Origin: Triparma columacea
Taxonomy: Eukaryota > Sar > Bolidophyceae > Parmales > Triparmaceae
Length of the DNA: 45,396 nucleotides
Reading direction: 5' to 3'
Assembly (NCBI GenBank): GCA_030267965.1
Contig: BRYA01000875.1
Location: 1-45,396, forward strand
Numbering within the stretch: position 1 is the stretch's first letter; each line of letters begins with the position of its first letter. The position numbers were made by a program, and so were the translations under genes. This document shows, in pieces, positions 19,639 through 31,272 of this stretch. The notes beneath the pieces were generated by a model, which was given only the letters and a program-made list of their open reading frames with translations, was not told the DNA's origin and did no database searches.

Positions 19639-22439
19639 ATGTTGATCGCGCGTTTGTTGTTGATCATCATAGTAGATATGTTGTTGATAAGCGTATTAGG
19701 GTTTAAATCCGCTTTAAAATGCTTCAAACCATCCACTTTTCACCGACCATTGTGCTCCTCTCTCCTCTCTACCTCCTCCTCTATCTCTAATTCATTTGTT
19801 ACAACTACTATAACTACTACAACTGGTACGCATATCACGCGTATCATTCCTTCCTCATCATCACGTTCAATTAGATCATCTTTAGGATCCTCATTAAGAC
19901 ATTTAACAATACTAAGAGGCAATGGCAGTGATGAAGATGAAGGTGAAGGTAGTGAAGGCGGTAGTAGTAGTAGTAGTAGTAGTAAAGACGATAGTCGTAG
20001 TCGAAAAAGGAAAAGCTCGAAAATCCAAATTAACCCAAACTGGAAGAAAGATTATGATCAAAATGCACTAACTGAAGCATTTGATAAAATGGCTGCCTCA
20101 GAGGGTGTTAATATTCAGAATAGACAAGGAGTAAACAAGGGAGGAAACGAGGGAGGAAAGGACGAAATGGACAACTTCACTACATTCCAAATACCCGCAG
20201 ACTTTGATATGGGAGAAGAGGGAGAAGTCGATATGGACGACGACGACGATGACCTATACGACGACGACGATGACCTATACGACGACGACGACGACCTAGA
20301 CTTTGACGACGACCTAGACTTAACCGATGACCTTGACTTCGGTGAAAGCTCAAGTCAAGATATGGAATCTAGAATAACCGCTGCAAAAGCCGCTGCCTCA
20401 AAGGGTTACGTAACCAGCAAAACAGACAACGATAACCTAGACACATTCGTAGACCTTAACCCAGACCTTAACCCAAACACCACCAACGAACTAGACAAGC
20501 TGGTTGAGGAGGCAGCGTTTGAATCTAGGGTATTCCAAGTATCAGGTACCTCTACGTTAGGTTTGAACTGCCCCGGTTGCGGTGTTGAGTTCCAGGCTAC
20601 CTCCGAACTTGAGGTTGGATACCTTCCCCCCGATAAGTACGAGGCCGTCCTTAGGGAAGTTGAGATTAGGAGGGGAGGAGGGGGGGAGGATGAGGAGGAG
20701 GAGAATACGTGGACGGCTGAGGACGAGGTTGAATGGCTATTACACGGGGGGGATAGTACGGGACTTGAAAAAGTCGGGGAAGGGGGGGAGGAGGAAGTTG
20801 GGGGTGTGGAGGAGGAGAGGAGGGAAGGGGAAGAGATGGGGATGATGAAGGGGACGTTTAAACCACCGATTTGCCAACGATGCCACGGACTCAAGGTGAG
20901 ACCATTGAAAGAAGTAAAATCGAAACCTCCCCCACAACCCCCCACACCACACACACACGGGGACAGCCACAACACTCTTCAACTTACCTCCCCCCCCCCC
21001 CCCCCGCCCGCCCTTCCGCCCGCCCTTCCCCTCTGTTTTAGAATTTCGGTCGTGCCCCCACCCACCTAACCTCCTCCGATCCTTCCAAGTCTCTCTTAAC
21101 CCCTCTTCACTTCTCCGCCATCCTCACGAAGGCCTTAACCCCCTCCGTCCTCCGTTCCAACGTGGTCGTAATCCTCGTCGATCTATTCGATTTCACAACC
21201 AAGGGTGCATTATCTACCCTCGACAACATCATCGGAGACGATAAAGGAGCCAACGTTATACTAGGTGTCAACAAATCAGACCTATTCCCAAGGAACACTC
21301 TCACACCACTAAGGGCGGAGTCGTGGGTTAGGAGGGAGCTTAGAATAGCGGGTATCAACTGCATAAAAGGTGAAAAAGGTGACGTCCGTTTGATATCCGC
21401 ACTAACAGGCTTCGGTGTCCAATCCCTAATCTCAAAAATCTCAGGCCTAATGAACGAGCATAACCTTGATGGTGTGTACGTTGTGGGAGGTGCGAATGTT
21501 GGGAAGAGCACGCTGCTTAATAAAATGGTAGGAGGGAAAAGAGGGGAAGGGAAAGCTACGGAAAGTCAGCTGCCAGGGACTACGCTTGATATACTTAAAC
21601 TTAAACTTAAGGACGGGAAGGTGAGATGGGGGGGGATTTAAAGCAAAAAGGGGGTAGGGGGGGGGGGGATTTTTAACGTACCATACCACAAAATATATAC
21701 TCGATTATGCAGAGGCTGTAACAACACTCAAACGAATCACGGCAACCCTTTATCTCCCTCTCACACACACACACCCTCCCCCCCCCCCCCTTCCCCCTCT
21801 CTCCCTCAGTTCCTATACGACACCCCCGGTCTCCTCGTACCTGGTTCGATAACAACTCTCCTGTCAACCTCTGAGTTAAAGTTAGTCTGTCCAAAAAAAC
21901 GCGTAACCGCTAAAACATTCCGCGTCTCCCCCGGCGGTTGCGTAATGCTAGGTGGCCTAGCTAGGGTAGATTTACATAAAGACGCGAAACCTTTTCTGCT
22001 TACGTTTTACGTTGGTAATGAAGTCGACCTACACCCAACAAGGACGGATAAATCGGAGGACGTGTTGAAGAGACAGGTTGGGAAGATGCTTAAACCACCG
22101 ATTGTTGAGGGTGATGATGACGAGAGTAGGTTGGAGAGGATCGGGATGTTAGGGGGGATGGAGGAACATATATACACTATACACGGGAAGGGGTGGAAGG
22201 AAGCAGCAGCTGATTTAACTATCAGGGGACTTGGATGGTTCTCGGTTACGGGGTCGGGGGATGCGAAGATTAAGGTTACTGTACCGAAGGGGGTGGAGGT
22301 TAATATGAGAGAGGAAAGCTTGATGCCGAAGGATGTTTGGCAGAATACGGGGAAATTTACAGGACATAAAATGATTAAGAAAGGGAAACCACAAAAGGGA
22401 ACCAGGAAACCTAGAACTAAGAAGAAGGGGGGGAACTAA
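19639..22439 (+). CDS. plastid YqeH-like circularly permuted GTPase
   Basis: Three exons, 19639-20895, 21042-21620 and 21810-22439, all phase 0; 821 aa. The N-terminus is a hydrophobic signal peptide followed by Phe (SVLG-FKS), fitting plastid import. Disordered Ser- and Asp-rich regions follow. A split zinc finger (CPGCG ... CQRCHGLK) precedes the G domain. The G motifs are in permuted order: G4 NKSD, G5 SAL, G1 GGANVGKST, then G3 DTPG at the start of exon 3. That order is diagnostic of the YqeH/NOA1/BPG2 class, which assists small-subunit ribosome assembly; in plastids BPG2-type proteins act in rRNA maturation. The C-terminus is basic. A 5' duplicate lies upstream at 16661. The 3' end is 134 nt from the convergent ABC transporter gene. 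Confidence 0.88.
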
Positions 22440-22573
22440 CATTTCCATCAAGTTAGGGAGCAAACTAAACCGCTGTTTCTATTTGCGAACATTGCTGCTT
22501 CTACCGTTTATATTTTCCTAGCTGCCAAGTCAACAACTGCCTATTTCGAAACCTTTGCTTCGTCGTCCCCTTT

Positions 22574-25500
22574 CTAATTCCGTCTATTCAGCAATGCCGT
22601 CTTAACAATATCGAACTTCACCTCGCTCTTGATACCCCCCGCTACCTGTCCCACGTTCTCGTACTCCTGTAGCGTCTCAAGTTTCTCCGCCACCAGTCTC
22701 TTTGCCTGTTTCTTACCCATTGTCTTGCAAAGCGCCAGGTAACTGTGCGCGCTTAATATCAGCTTCTCCTCCTCCATGCTCCTCTCGTTAACCGTCACGT
22801 CAGCGTTGTCCCCCCACTTTATAGACTTTCCCCTCCCCCCCATTCCGTTAGCCGTGGGTTCCGTGTCCTCCGTAAAGGCGCTCATTACGCTTTGTTCTTC
22901 CTCGTAGTTAACCCCTCCTCCATTTCCGTTACCCTTTCCCTTGGGACTCGAGGTCAGGGTCGACGCCGCCGATGATTCCGCCAACCCTGAACCGCAGCTT
23001 CCCCCCTTGGAGCTAGCTCTGAGGCTGGACCTACGCAAACGGGACTTTCTCTCCTCCTCCTCACGAGGTGTCAAGTCCTCAACCTCCCACTTTCCTGTGG
23101 ACAAGAGGGTCCTGAAGGGGTCGATGAACTCTACCCTGAACAGATAGGACAGGGCGTCGAGTCCCATCAAGCCGGATGCGTTCTTGGCCTTGAAGCTCAT
23201 TATTATGTAGGCGAGGAAGGAGAACACTATGTACTGAACGAACATGTGCTTGAGATTGGCGATGTACTTGTCCTCTAAAATGCTCTTGCTGTCCTCGATG
23301 GCGAAGTCGCTGACAAGGGTACTGTTGTTGATGTCAGCGTATCCGAGGCTGCGATGAGCGAAGTGGTGGGCGATCGTGGCCAGTTAGTATTGGAAGGGGG
23401 GCAGCATCGCGACGACCATGTCGTTTGGAGGAAGGCATTCGCCACCTCAACCTCTCCGCCGCTCGCTTCGCTCGCCGCACTCACTTGTCGAGCTCGCCGC
23501 AGTAAATCGGATACAGGGACTTCACGACCCCGAGCGTCTGCTTGATCAACAAAGCTCCCATGGTCCAGGAACCGTAACTGCACCAGAGGCCAAACTGACC
23601 TACGATGAAGGACTGCAGCGACCGTACTGTCGGGTTGAGGCCGGACAAGAGCACGGCAATGAGACCAGTGATAACGCCAGCTATTTGCATGTTCTTGGTA
23701 GCGACAGAGGCTGAGATGAGGTAACCGAGGCCGGAGCAGGAGAACTGCGTCATTAGGATGACCTTGTACATGTCCCAGAAGGCGACGGACGGGTATGCCG
23801 TCCGGTAGTATAGGCCGAGGAAGAAGATGGGGTTGAGGGCGATCTGCCAAAGGTGGGCGATGGCCTTCCCCATGAAGTAGGCTGACGTCGACACCCCCGC
23901 AGAGGTCTCCCTCAAGAAGACAATCTTCTCAGGCCCGAACACCTTCAGGGCAGAAACCACGGCGATCAGACCGGCGGTCATCATGGTGAGCTGGTAACCC
24001 TGGATCTCCTCCACTGACACTGCCCCAACCATGCCTCCTGCAAACACCAGGAGGATGCAGTCGGTGAAGTACGCTACCTTCGTGTTCATCGTCTGGTAAA
24101 AGCTTCTCTTGAAGAAGTACGACGTCTGATAGATGCGGCTAGGCCTCGACCTCGCCGGCACGACCCTGTCAACAAACTCCCTCGGGTCCGCCTCAATGTT
24201 GCTGTTGGCTCCGTCAGTATTCTGAACGTACCACCTCCAAGACTCGCACACGTTGCCGTGCTCGAGCTGAGGGTCGGCGGATATGACGTCCAGGAAGTGG
24301 TCCGCCGGGGTCGTCCTGTTGGGGCAGGGCATCCCCAGGAAGTCGTTGAAGTAAGGGAGGGCGTTGATTGTGGGGCCGACGTAAACTGGGTAGCCCCCCT
24401 TCTGGAGGAGGAGGAGGTCGTTTATCTTCAAGAGAACCTCGTAGCGAGGCTGGTGGATGACCATGGCGATGGTTAGGCCTAGCTGAGCGAGCTTGTCGAG
24501 GGAGTCGATTAGCTGCTGGGTCATGGTGGAGTCGAGTCCTGAAGTTGGCTCGTCGAGGAAGAGAACGAGCGGGGAGGCCATGAGCTCTATTCCTATGTTG
24601 ACCCTCTTCCGCTGCCCACCACTGATGCCCCTCGTCTCCTCGTCGCCAATCAGGGAGTGTTGAACATGGGAGAGCCCAAGGATATCGATAACTTCATTGA
24701 CAAAGGCGCGCCTCTGGGGCCTGCTCATGTTGGGGTTGCCCTTGAGGTGGGCGTAGAAGCGCAGGTTCTCGCGGACGGTCAGGTCGCGGTGCATGATGTC
24801 CTCCTGGGGCACGAATCCGACGAGATGCTGGATTGAAAGGAGAGGCCTGGCCTGGCCGTTGATGGTGATGGAACCGAGGGTTTTGCCTCCGTCGCGGATG
24901 CGATTGGTCAGGGCAGAAAGAAAGGTGGACTTGCCGCAACCCGACGGTCCCATAATTGCAGTCATCCTACCGGCCCTAAGCCTCCCCGTGACACCGTTAA
25001 GGATCTTCTTTCCAGTCGCGAGCTGCACGGCGAGGTCTTTGAAGCCAATGTCAATCTTGAGCTCGCGGCGCCCGATAGAGCTGACAGAGGAGCCAGCCAA
25101 TGACGCGTCGCCAGAGGGGATCGTGGGGTCACTTGGGGCGCCGTCTCCGAGCAGTGGCTGGTTGAGGTTGTCTGAAGAGGACTCCGAGGTGACATCCTTG
25201 AGGTCGGTGTCAGGGTCCTTCCAACCCTCGACGCCCTCGTACCTCGACTGCCTTCTTGACAGCTTGGAACCGGATCCACGTCTCGTGGACTGCCCAAGAT
25301 TGCGTTTGAAGGCATTGTAGCGCAAGTGAAAGTTGCGGTCCTGCTGCTCGTTTCCAACTCTCCTCCTCCACGAGAAGATTCGTACGAGCAGCACGAGCAA
25401 GAAGAGCATCAGTCCGAGCACCATCACGCCCAAGATTGCACCTGAAATGATGTAAGGTCTCTCCATGCCCTCGTCGGGGCATATCTCCCAGAATTCGCAG

Positions 25501-27885
25501 GAGCGAGGTTCGATCGAACCGAGCCTACAAACGCTGTGCTTGGGGCACTTGATCTTGTCCCCCGCTGTGGGGCAGTAGTAACCCTCGGGGCATACCGTGA
25601 CCGTATCGGACGTGCAGTAGAACCCCCAGCCGTCAGGACAAGAAATGTCGACGAGGCCACCAGGGCAGAAGGACCCTTTCCTGTAGTGAGCGAGGCGTTT
25701 GTGTTAGCGGTTGAGATTTGAAAAAAGAGGGTTGCATGCATTGCCCATTCTCGAGATTTGAAAAAAGAGGGTTGCATGCATTGCCCATTCTCGAGATTTG
25801 AAAAAAGAGGGTTGCATGCATTGCCCATTCTCACCTGCAGCAGAAGTTTGCGCCCTCGACGACGTCGACTCCGTTATCAACAAGGCAGTCGAAGAACTCT
25901 GAGTCGGGTTTTGGGGGGCCGTAGTCGGAGTTTGGGATGAGGAGGTCAGCCTCGTCGGCGGGTTGGGAGGCAAGCTGGTAGCGCCCGAGGTTGTTCTGGG
26001 AAGGGAAATCTCCACCGTAGACTAGCTCTTCGGTGAGGGGGTTGTATATTACGGTATTGACGCTCTTATCATCTTCGTTGGTGATGAGGTCAGGCCTCTC
26101 TGTTGCGTTCATGAAGATCTGGTGAGGAACGTAGGCACGTGTCTCGGTATCGAAAACTAGCTTGGCCATCCTGCCGGGCGTTTTGAACCTCTCCGCGGTC
26201 TCTATGTTGAGGCTAGTAGTGTTTAGTGTGTAGTTCAGCCAGCTTGTGAAGCTCCCGGAGATGAACACAGTCGTGCACCTCTCTCCATTGTGAAAGATGG
26301 AATCGGGGTTGGTTGTATCTTTTTCCCACTCCCCGCAGAATATGTCCCTAACGTCACCCGCGGGTCCCCCAAAAAGGTTCTCCGAGTAAAAATCGCTCCC
26401 GTCTCCAACCGAATCCTCCGTGGCAGCCACTATCGCCAGGTTCTGGTACCCTGGCTGCACCCAGTTCTTGATGTTGTCTGGGTCAGGGGTGCGAAGGTCG
26501 AGGGTGTTGATAAACTCCCCCCCCACCATAAGGTCGGCCTCGCTCAGCCTAAGAGCTTTGTAAACGGGACCAAATATCAGCTCGCAGCAGACGAGGGGTG
26601 GGTTTTCGACTTTGCAGACGGACTGGTCTAGCCAGGCCCTGTTGATGACGCATCTATTCCGCCCGGTTTTTACAGTGTACCTGTTCAGCAGGTAAGGCAT
26701 GTCCCCCTCGTCATCGTATATACCTCCGTATATTACTTCATCCTTCTCGGAGATTTCCTCCGCCGTCATTACGAGTCCCGCCACCCCAGGGGTTGTATTG
26801 GTGGCCTTTCCATCACTCCCGCAGGGCTCCACGAGGGGATTCTCGAATGTTACGGTGGTGTTGTCGGGGTCGGATATTACGACACGGGCCAGTCCCGAGG
26901 CGTGTTTTCCAGCTACCTTGTCGAAGTAGCCTCCGACATAGAGGGTCCCACATTTGCTGGAACCGCTGGGGGCGCACTTGAGGGTCCTGACCATGGCCAC
27001 CTGGGAGGAGGGGTCGCAGTCGATGTCAGAAGGCTGACAGCTCTTGGTTACCCCGATGTGCGTGTTATTTGCCTGGGGTAAGGGACTCTCGACCGCGCTG
27101 AAGGTGCGGCTGGACACGCTGAAACGGGCGAGGTTGTTTACTATTACTTCCGTCTTGTTACCGGAGGCTTCGTCGACGTTGGTAACCGTGGAGAATATTC
27201 CGCCGAGGTAGATGTAGGGAACGTCGTCGGAAGGGCAGGCGAGGGAGTTCACGAGTCCAATATAGGATGAATTTTGGTAGCTGGGGTGATTAGTGAAGGG
27301 GAGGGCATGAGGAGGGGGGGGATGTTAGCGTGTCCTCAGGAGCCTTAGAGGCTCACCCATGCAGTCGCTGGCACGCCCCACGCATTCCCCAACCCACCTC
27401 GTAACCGTGCTGGACTTTGCAGTGCTGGAGTCAGCATCTTCGTCAGAGTCGTCTGAGTCGTCCACTCCGCTCTCTAATATTCTAGTCAACGTCGTCTCGA
27501 TTCCTACAACCCCAATGAAGTCGATATTCATGGTCTCGTTCAGGACAACAAAGTGTTGGGCCCTCTCATCACCCACCCGATTGAAGAACCCCGAGACATA
27601 AGTCTTGTTCCTGTGGGTGCAAACTGAATTGACGTACTTAGGAACTATGTCCTGGGACGTGAAGCAGAGCTGTCGCGGTCGGGGAGGGAGGAGAGGGAGA
27701 GAGAAGGGGGAAGGGGGGTGAGAACAGAAAGGCGGAGAGGATCTCTTCGGCAGTTGCAAGGGTTGTAATATTGGTAATCTGCGCACCTTAGGAAGCGTCC
27801 CTGTCACCTCAAGCTCAACATCGTACGTCAGAGCCGGTAGGCAACATAGTATCGCAAGCAACGCGATCAATAAAAGAGATATCAT
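22574..27885 (-). CDS. ABCG-type half transporter with large N-terminal ectodomain
   Basis: Five exons: 27885-27787, 27669-27398, 27280-25835, 25680-23485 and 23348-22574. The frame is continuous, giving 1595 aa. Residues 1-20 are a signal peptide. About 34-600 is a repeat domain with YVSGFFNRVG, YLGGIFS, YVGGYFDKVAGKHASGLAR and FISGSFTSW, like Rax2-type beta-propeller repeats. About 606-677 is Cys-rich (FCPGG, YYCP, GSIEPRSC), as in plant ABCG24/28. One membrane helix (about 684-708) precedes the nucleotide-binding domain: Walker A GPSGCGKST, signature ISGGQRKR and Walker B LFLDEPTSGLD. Then comes the ABC2 membrane domain with about six helices and a cytosolic tail. It probably dimerises at the cell surface or an endomembrane; the substrate is unknown. 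The exon 2/3 junction is the least certain. Confidence 0.85.
25713..25832. repeat. three exact 40-bp tandem repeats inside an ABC-gene intron
   Basis: Units 25713-25752, 25753-25792 and 25793-25832 are identical, contain GGTTGCATGCATTGCCCATT and have no spacers. They make up 120 of the 154 nt of intron 3. On the gene's strand the first unit begins GAGAATGGGC two bases after the GT of the donor, so the repeat is in register with the splice site. Confidence 0.9.
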
Positions 27886-27983
27886 TCGCCAGGAGATGGC
27901 CAAAAGGTACTGCTTGGGACTTGGCCCAGACCAGAGACCAAGCTCTGCTGTGATTGCTGTAATCACTCCAATAAATAATTTCA
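27886..27983. promoter_or_regulatory. 98-bp bidirectional promoter space
   Basis: The start codons of the ABC transporter (minus, 27885) and plastid IF-1 (plus, 27984) are head-to-head with 98 bp between them. The sequence is unremarkable apart from AT-rich sequence (AATAAATAATTTCA) before the IF-1 ATG. The crowding also argues for the ABC start at 27885 rather than the in-frame codon at 27993, which would overlap IF-1. Confidence 0.5.
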
Positions 27984-28532
27984 ATGAACACACTCTCTCT
28001 CTCCTTGTTTGCAGCCCTGGCGCTCGTATGTCTCTCTCTTCTCTCCATCCAGACGTCTGCTTTCCTTCCTCATTGTGTCAATAGCAGATTCTCTCAGTTT
28101 GTGCCGACATCATCGGCCTCCGAGCATGGGTCCTTCATATCCTCTCCTGCCTCTCCTGAATCAATTCGGCGAGTGATATCCCCTCAAACATCCCCCTCTA
28201 TGACAACGTTAACGTTTCAGACTTCCAAATCTACCTTTAAAGCTACCTCCACTTCCCTAAATGCCAAGAAAAAGAAGGCCCCACCCCCACCTCAGAAGGA
28301 GCGCACAAAGAAGGCCAAGGACGACGTCATAGAGGTCGAGGGCGTGGTCCAGGAGTCCCTCCCCAATGCTATGTTCCGCGTGAAGCTCGACAACCTCGAG
28401 AGCGTAGTTTTGGCTACAATCAGCGGCAAGATCAGGAAGAATTTTGTGAGGATACTGGTGGGGGACAAGGTCACGGTGGAACTTAGCCCGTACGACTTGA
28501 CGAGGGGGAGGATCACGTTTAGGAAGCGGTAG
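27984..28532 (+). CDS. infA: plastid translation initiation factor IF-1
   Basis: A single exon, 182 aa. Residues 1-26 are a signal peptide ending TSA-FLPH, a textbook ASAFAP-type plastid entry site. A Ser/Thr-rich transit region to about residue 90 and a basic Lys/Pro linker follow. The last roughly 75 residues are a complete IF-1 OB fold: [35 protein letters not shown] and [19 protein letters not shown]-1 binds the ribosomal A site during initiation. The presequence marks this as the nuclear-encoded plastid form. Confidence 0.93.
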   Translation: MNTLSLSLFAALALVCLSLLSIQTSAFLPHCVNSRFSQFVPTSSASEHGSFISSPASPESIRRVISPQTSPSMTTLTFQTSKSTFKATSTSLNAKKKKAPPPPQKERTKKAKDDVIEVEGVVQESLPNAMFRVKLDNLESVVLATISGKIRKNFVRILVGDKVTVELSPYDLTRGRITFRKR

Positions 28533-28740
28533 TGGGGGGGGGTAAGGAAGGGTTTGAGAGGGGGTAGGGTTCTGTTGTAATAAATATCAGAATTTTTTTT
28601 TTCATCATGTAACTGTTCCAATCGTTTCGTACCACAATTTTGTGCTCCTATTTTCAATATGTTCGTTCATAATTCTGTGGTTGTCTTCGCTAATCCTAAA
28701 AACCCTGATCCTAAAAACCCTAACCCTACTCTATCCTTTG

Positions 28741-28812
28741 CTCTCTTTCTAACCCCCCGCTCTCTTTCTAACCCCCCGCTCTCTTTCTAACCCCCCGCTC
28801 TCTTTCTAACCC
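28741..28812. repeat. 19-bp tandem repeat, about 3.8 copies
   Basis: The unit CTCTCTTTCTAACCCCCCG occurs at 28741, 28760 and 28779, with a partial unit at 28798. It is preceded by CCTAAAAACCCTAACCC-like sequence (28691-28730), which resembles the complementary telomere strand. It lies between the 3' ends of IF-1 and the minus-strand Gln/His-rich gene. There are no spacers. Confidence 0.85.
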
Positions 28813-28844
28813 TATAAAAGTCCTAAGTGCCCCCTTCTAACCGC

Positions 28845-31272
28845 TCACCACCCTCCGTTTCCCCACGGGTTCGACGCCGATGATGAGAGGTGTTGGTTTC
28901 TTCCCCCGTTCCATGATTTAAGATTTTTCTTCTCGTCCTCCCCCAAAATTCTCGTCGTCGTCGTCGTCGTTGTCCCTCCGTTCGCGTACACTGTTCCTCC
29001 CGCGTACTGCTCCTGGGTGTATTGCTGTCCCCCATCCCTGGCGACGTACCCTGAGCCGTACCCGTTCCTAAAGTCCTGCGGTGTGCTGAACCCTCCGCCG
29101 TAGCCGCCGGACCCCACCTGTTTCGTCGTCTGATGATCAACAATGTACTCGTCCTTAGGCTGATAGTAGTGATGTGCGTGATGCACCTGATACGCGTGAT
29201 GCGCGTGGTGCTGGGAGTGGAGGTGCTGCTGGTGCAGGTGGTGCTGGTGCTGGTGCTGGTATGGGAGCGGGGTGTGCCCCTGCTGAAGGAGCTGCTGGTG
29301 GCCTCCGTAGGGGTTGCCTCCAGGTATTCCGTTGTCGCTGTTGTTCCTGTTGCTATTCATTATACTGTTGTTCCCGCCTCCGTCTATGATTCCCGATCCT
29401 TCGTAAACGCCATTGTCGTACCCACTGTTGTTATCATGGCCGCCGCTATTGTCGTACCGACGGCTGTCACCGCCGCTCTGCCCCCCTCCGAGGATGCTGC
29501 TGTAGTTTCCTAGTCCTCCCATCCCGCTCAAAGCTCCGACCCCTCTGGGGGTGAACTCCTCGACCTCGACGCTCTTCCTCAAATTCCTGAGCGGGCTGGT
29601 CTCGCCCCTAATGTCCAGTCCACTCATTGAAGTGCTAAGCTCATGGTTGTTGCTGTCATCCGCTGCTTCGCCGCCCCTGGGGCCGTTGTCAGATGAATTC
29701 TTTTGAGTGAAACCCCCCAGGCTGTTCAGTCCTTCTAGCCCCTGGTGGAGGGCGTCCTGCTGTCGCTGTGTGACTCCAGAGGGTGGCGTTGGGCTGCGCG
29801 TATTTCTTGGGCTACGCGTTTGGCATGGTTAGGTTTGGTTTCTTTTTTTTCTTCCCCCTCCCCCCCCCTCCCCCCCTCCGCTCCCTTCTAGCCCTCCATC
29901 CCCTCTCCACACTCACCTGTTCCCTCCGCTGACGCTTGGAGTGATCATGTTGGGTGGGGTGAGACTCCCGCTCTTGATGCTCCCCGCGTCACTCGCCGTA
30001 TAAACACTGCTGTTCGCCGTCGTCGGGACGCTCGCGCTCCCTCCTAACCCCCCCACACCCAGAGGTTCCCTGACTTTCTTGGTGAAAGGGTCCTCGTACA
30101 GGGAAGAGAAGGAGGAAGAGGTGGAGCTGTCGTGGGGGTTGCGGGACTCGTGAGGGGTGGGAACGTCACGAGCGCCGTCCTGGATCCGAGGAGGGCCCTT
30201 ACCCCACGCGTTGACGGTGGGGACGGGTGCGTCCAGATGTTGCAGCACCAAGTGCTGCTGCATCTGGGCGGGGGGTGAAGGAGGCGCAGGCGGGTTGGTG
30301 CGACGTCGCGGTTGCTGCGGAGACTCGGAACTGGTTTTCTTCTCCCCCCTTCCCCCGCCCGCTGCCGCTTCTCACCTGCTGCTCCTGCATCTGCTGCTGA
30401 GCCTGCATCTGTTGCTGGGCCTGCATTTGTGATTGCATGATCTGGTGCTGCATTTGGAGCTGTTGCTGGGAACCCTGGGTCGCCTGAGGTGGGGAGTTGT
30501 TGACCTTTTGGTTGCCCCCGGCCGCCCCCGCCGCCCTGTGGCTGCTGCCATTGTTCATCCACATTCCGCCCCTGTAGGTCGAGGGCGCCTGCTGCTGCTG
30601 CTGTTGCTGCTGCTGGGCCTCGTCGTAGTTGATGGTGAGGTGGTGATATAAGGGTGGGGTGCTACCTAACATGCTTGTAATGGGTGTGTGGCCTGGAGCG
30701 TTGCTACCTAAAGTGCTAATGATGGGGGTGTGGCCTGGGAGGTGGCTGTTGTTCGTCGGGAGAGCGGAGGGGAGCGAGTGCGGACGAGGTAAGTGTGTTT
30801 GATAATGAGGATAACCGATAACTTTATCCTCCATTTCGGGGCTGATAGCTGCTCCTCCTACCCCCTCTCACCTGTTGCCGCTGTTGTTTCCCAACTGCTG
30901 ACCTCCCAGGGTATGTTCATGGGCCCCAGGATGTCCATTTTGCTTCGTTCTCGAATTCTTTTGTTGTCCGCCCCCGTGTCCCCCTCCCTGTTGCCCAAGC
31001 TGTCTGGACGGGGGGTGGGGGCTATTTGATTTCCTATTTACATTGCTGTTCTTGAGGTCAACGTTTACGCAGACCGTCTTTTCCTTGTCTATCCACCTGA
31101 AGAGGACACCCTTGGTCCTGGGCGGCCGGAGGGCCTTAGAGGCCAACCGGGCGGAGCGCCGGGTGGAGAGGGAGTGGAGTAGCCGTGGGGATGAGTAAGG
31201 AGAGAGCTGTTGCAGTGGAGTTGTGGAACCACTAGCAGAAGATCCATGTAGTGGAGGCGGAGGTGGTACCAT
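28845..31272 (-). CDS. Gln/His/Asn-rich low-complexity protein, unknown function
   Basis: Exons 31272-30872, 30745-30376, 30263-29917 and 29811-28845 join in frame (phases 2, 0, 2), giving about 694 aa. For the last exon an acceptor at 29793 is also in frame. The first exon has the only ordered-looking stretch (RTKGVLFRWIDKEKTVCVNV). The rest is disordered: a poly-Gln block and QMQAQQQMQ repeats in exon 2, Ser/Thr-rich sequence in exon 3, and Gly/Asn- and His-rich tracts in exon 4, ending NPWGNGGW. Such prion-like composition is common in RNA-granule or transcription-regulatory proteins, but I recognise no domain. The 5' end may lie further upstream, because the frame stays open to an acceptor-like CCCAG. 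Confidence 0.6.

Noticed and set aside
23275..23850. 191-codon minus-strand frame overlapping the ABC transporter
   Set aside because: Out of frame with the ABC2 membrane domain and with basic/Pro-rich shadow composition. The real frame is the spliced one.
25713..25832. CRISPR-like direct repeats
   Set aside because: Exact head-to-tail units with no spacers, inside a eukaryotic intron. The same applies to the units at 28741 and 34397.
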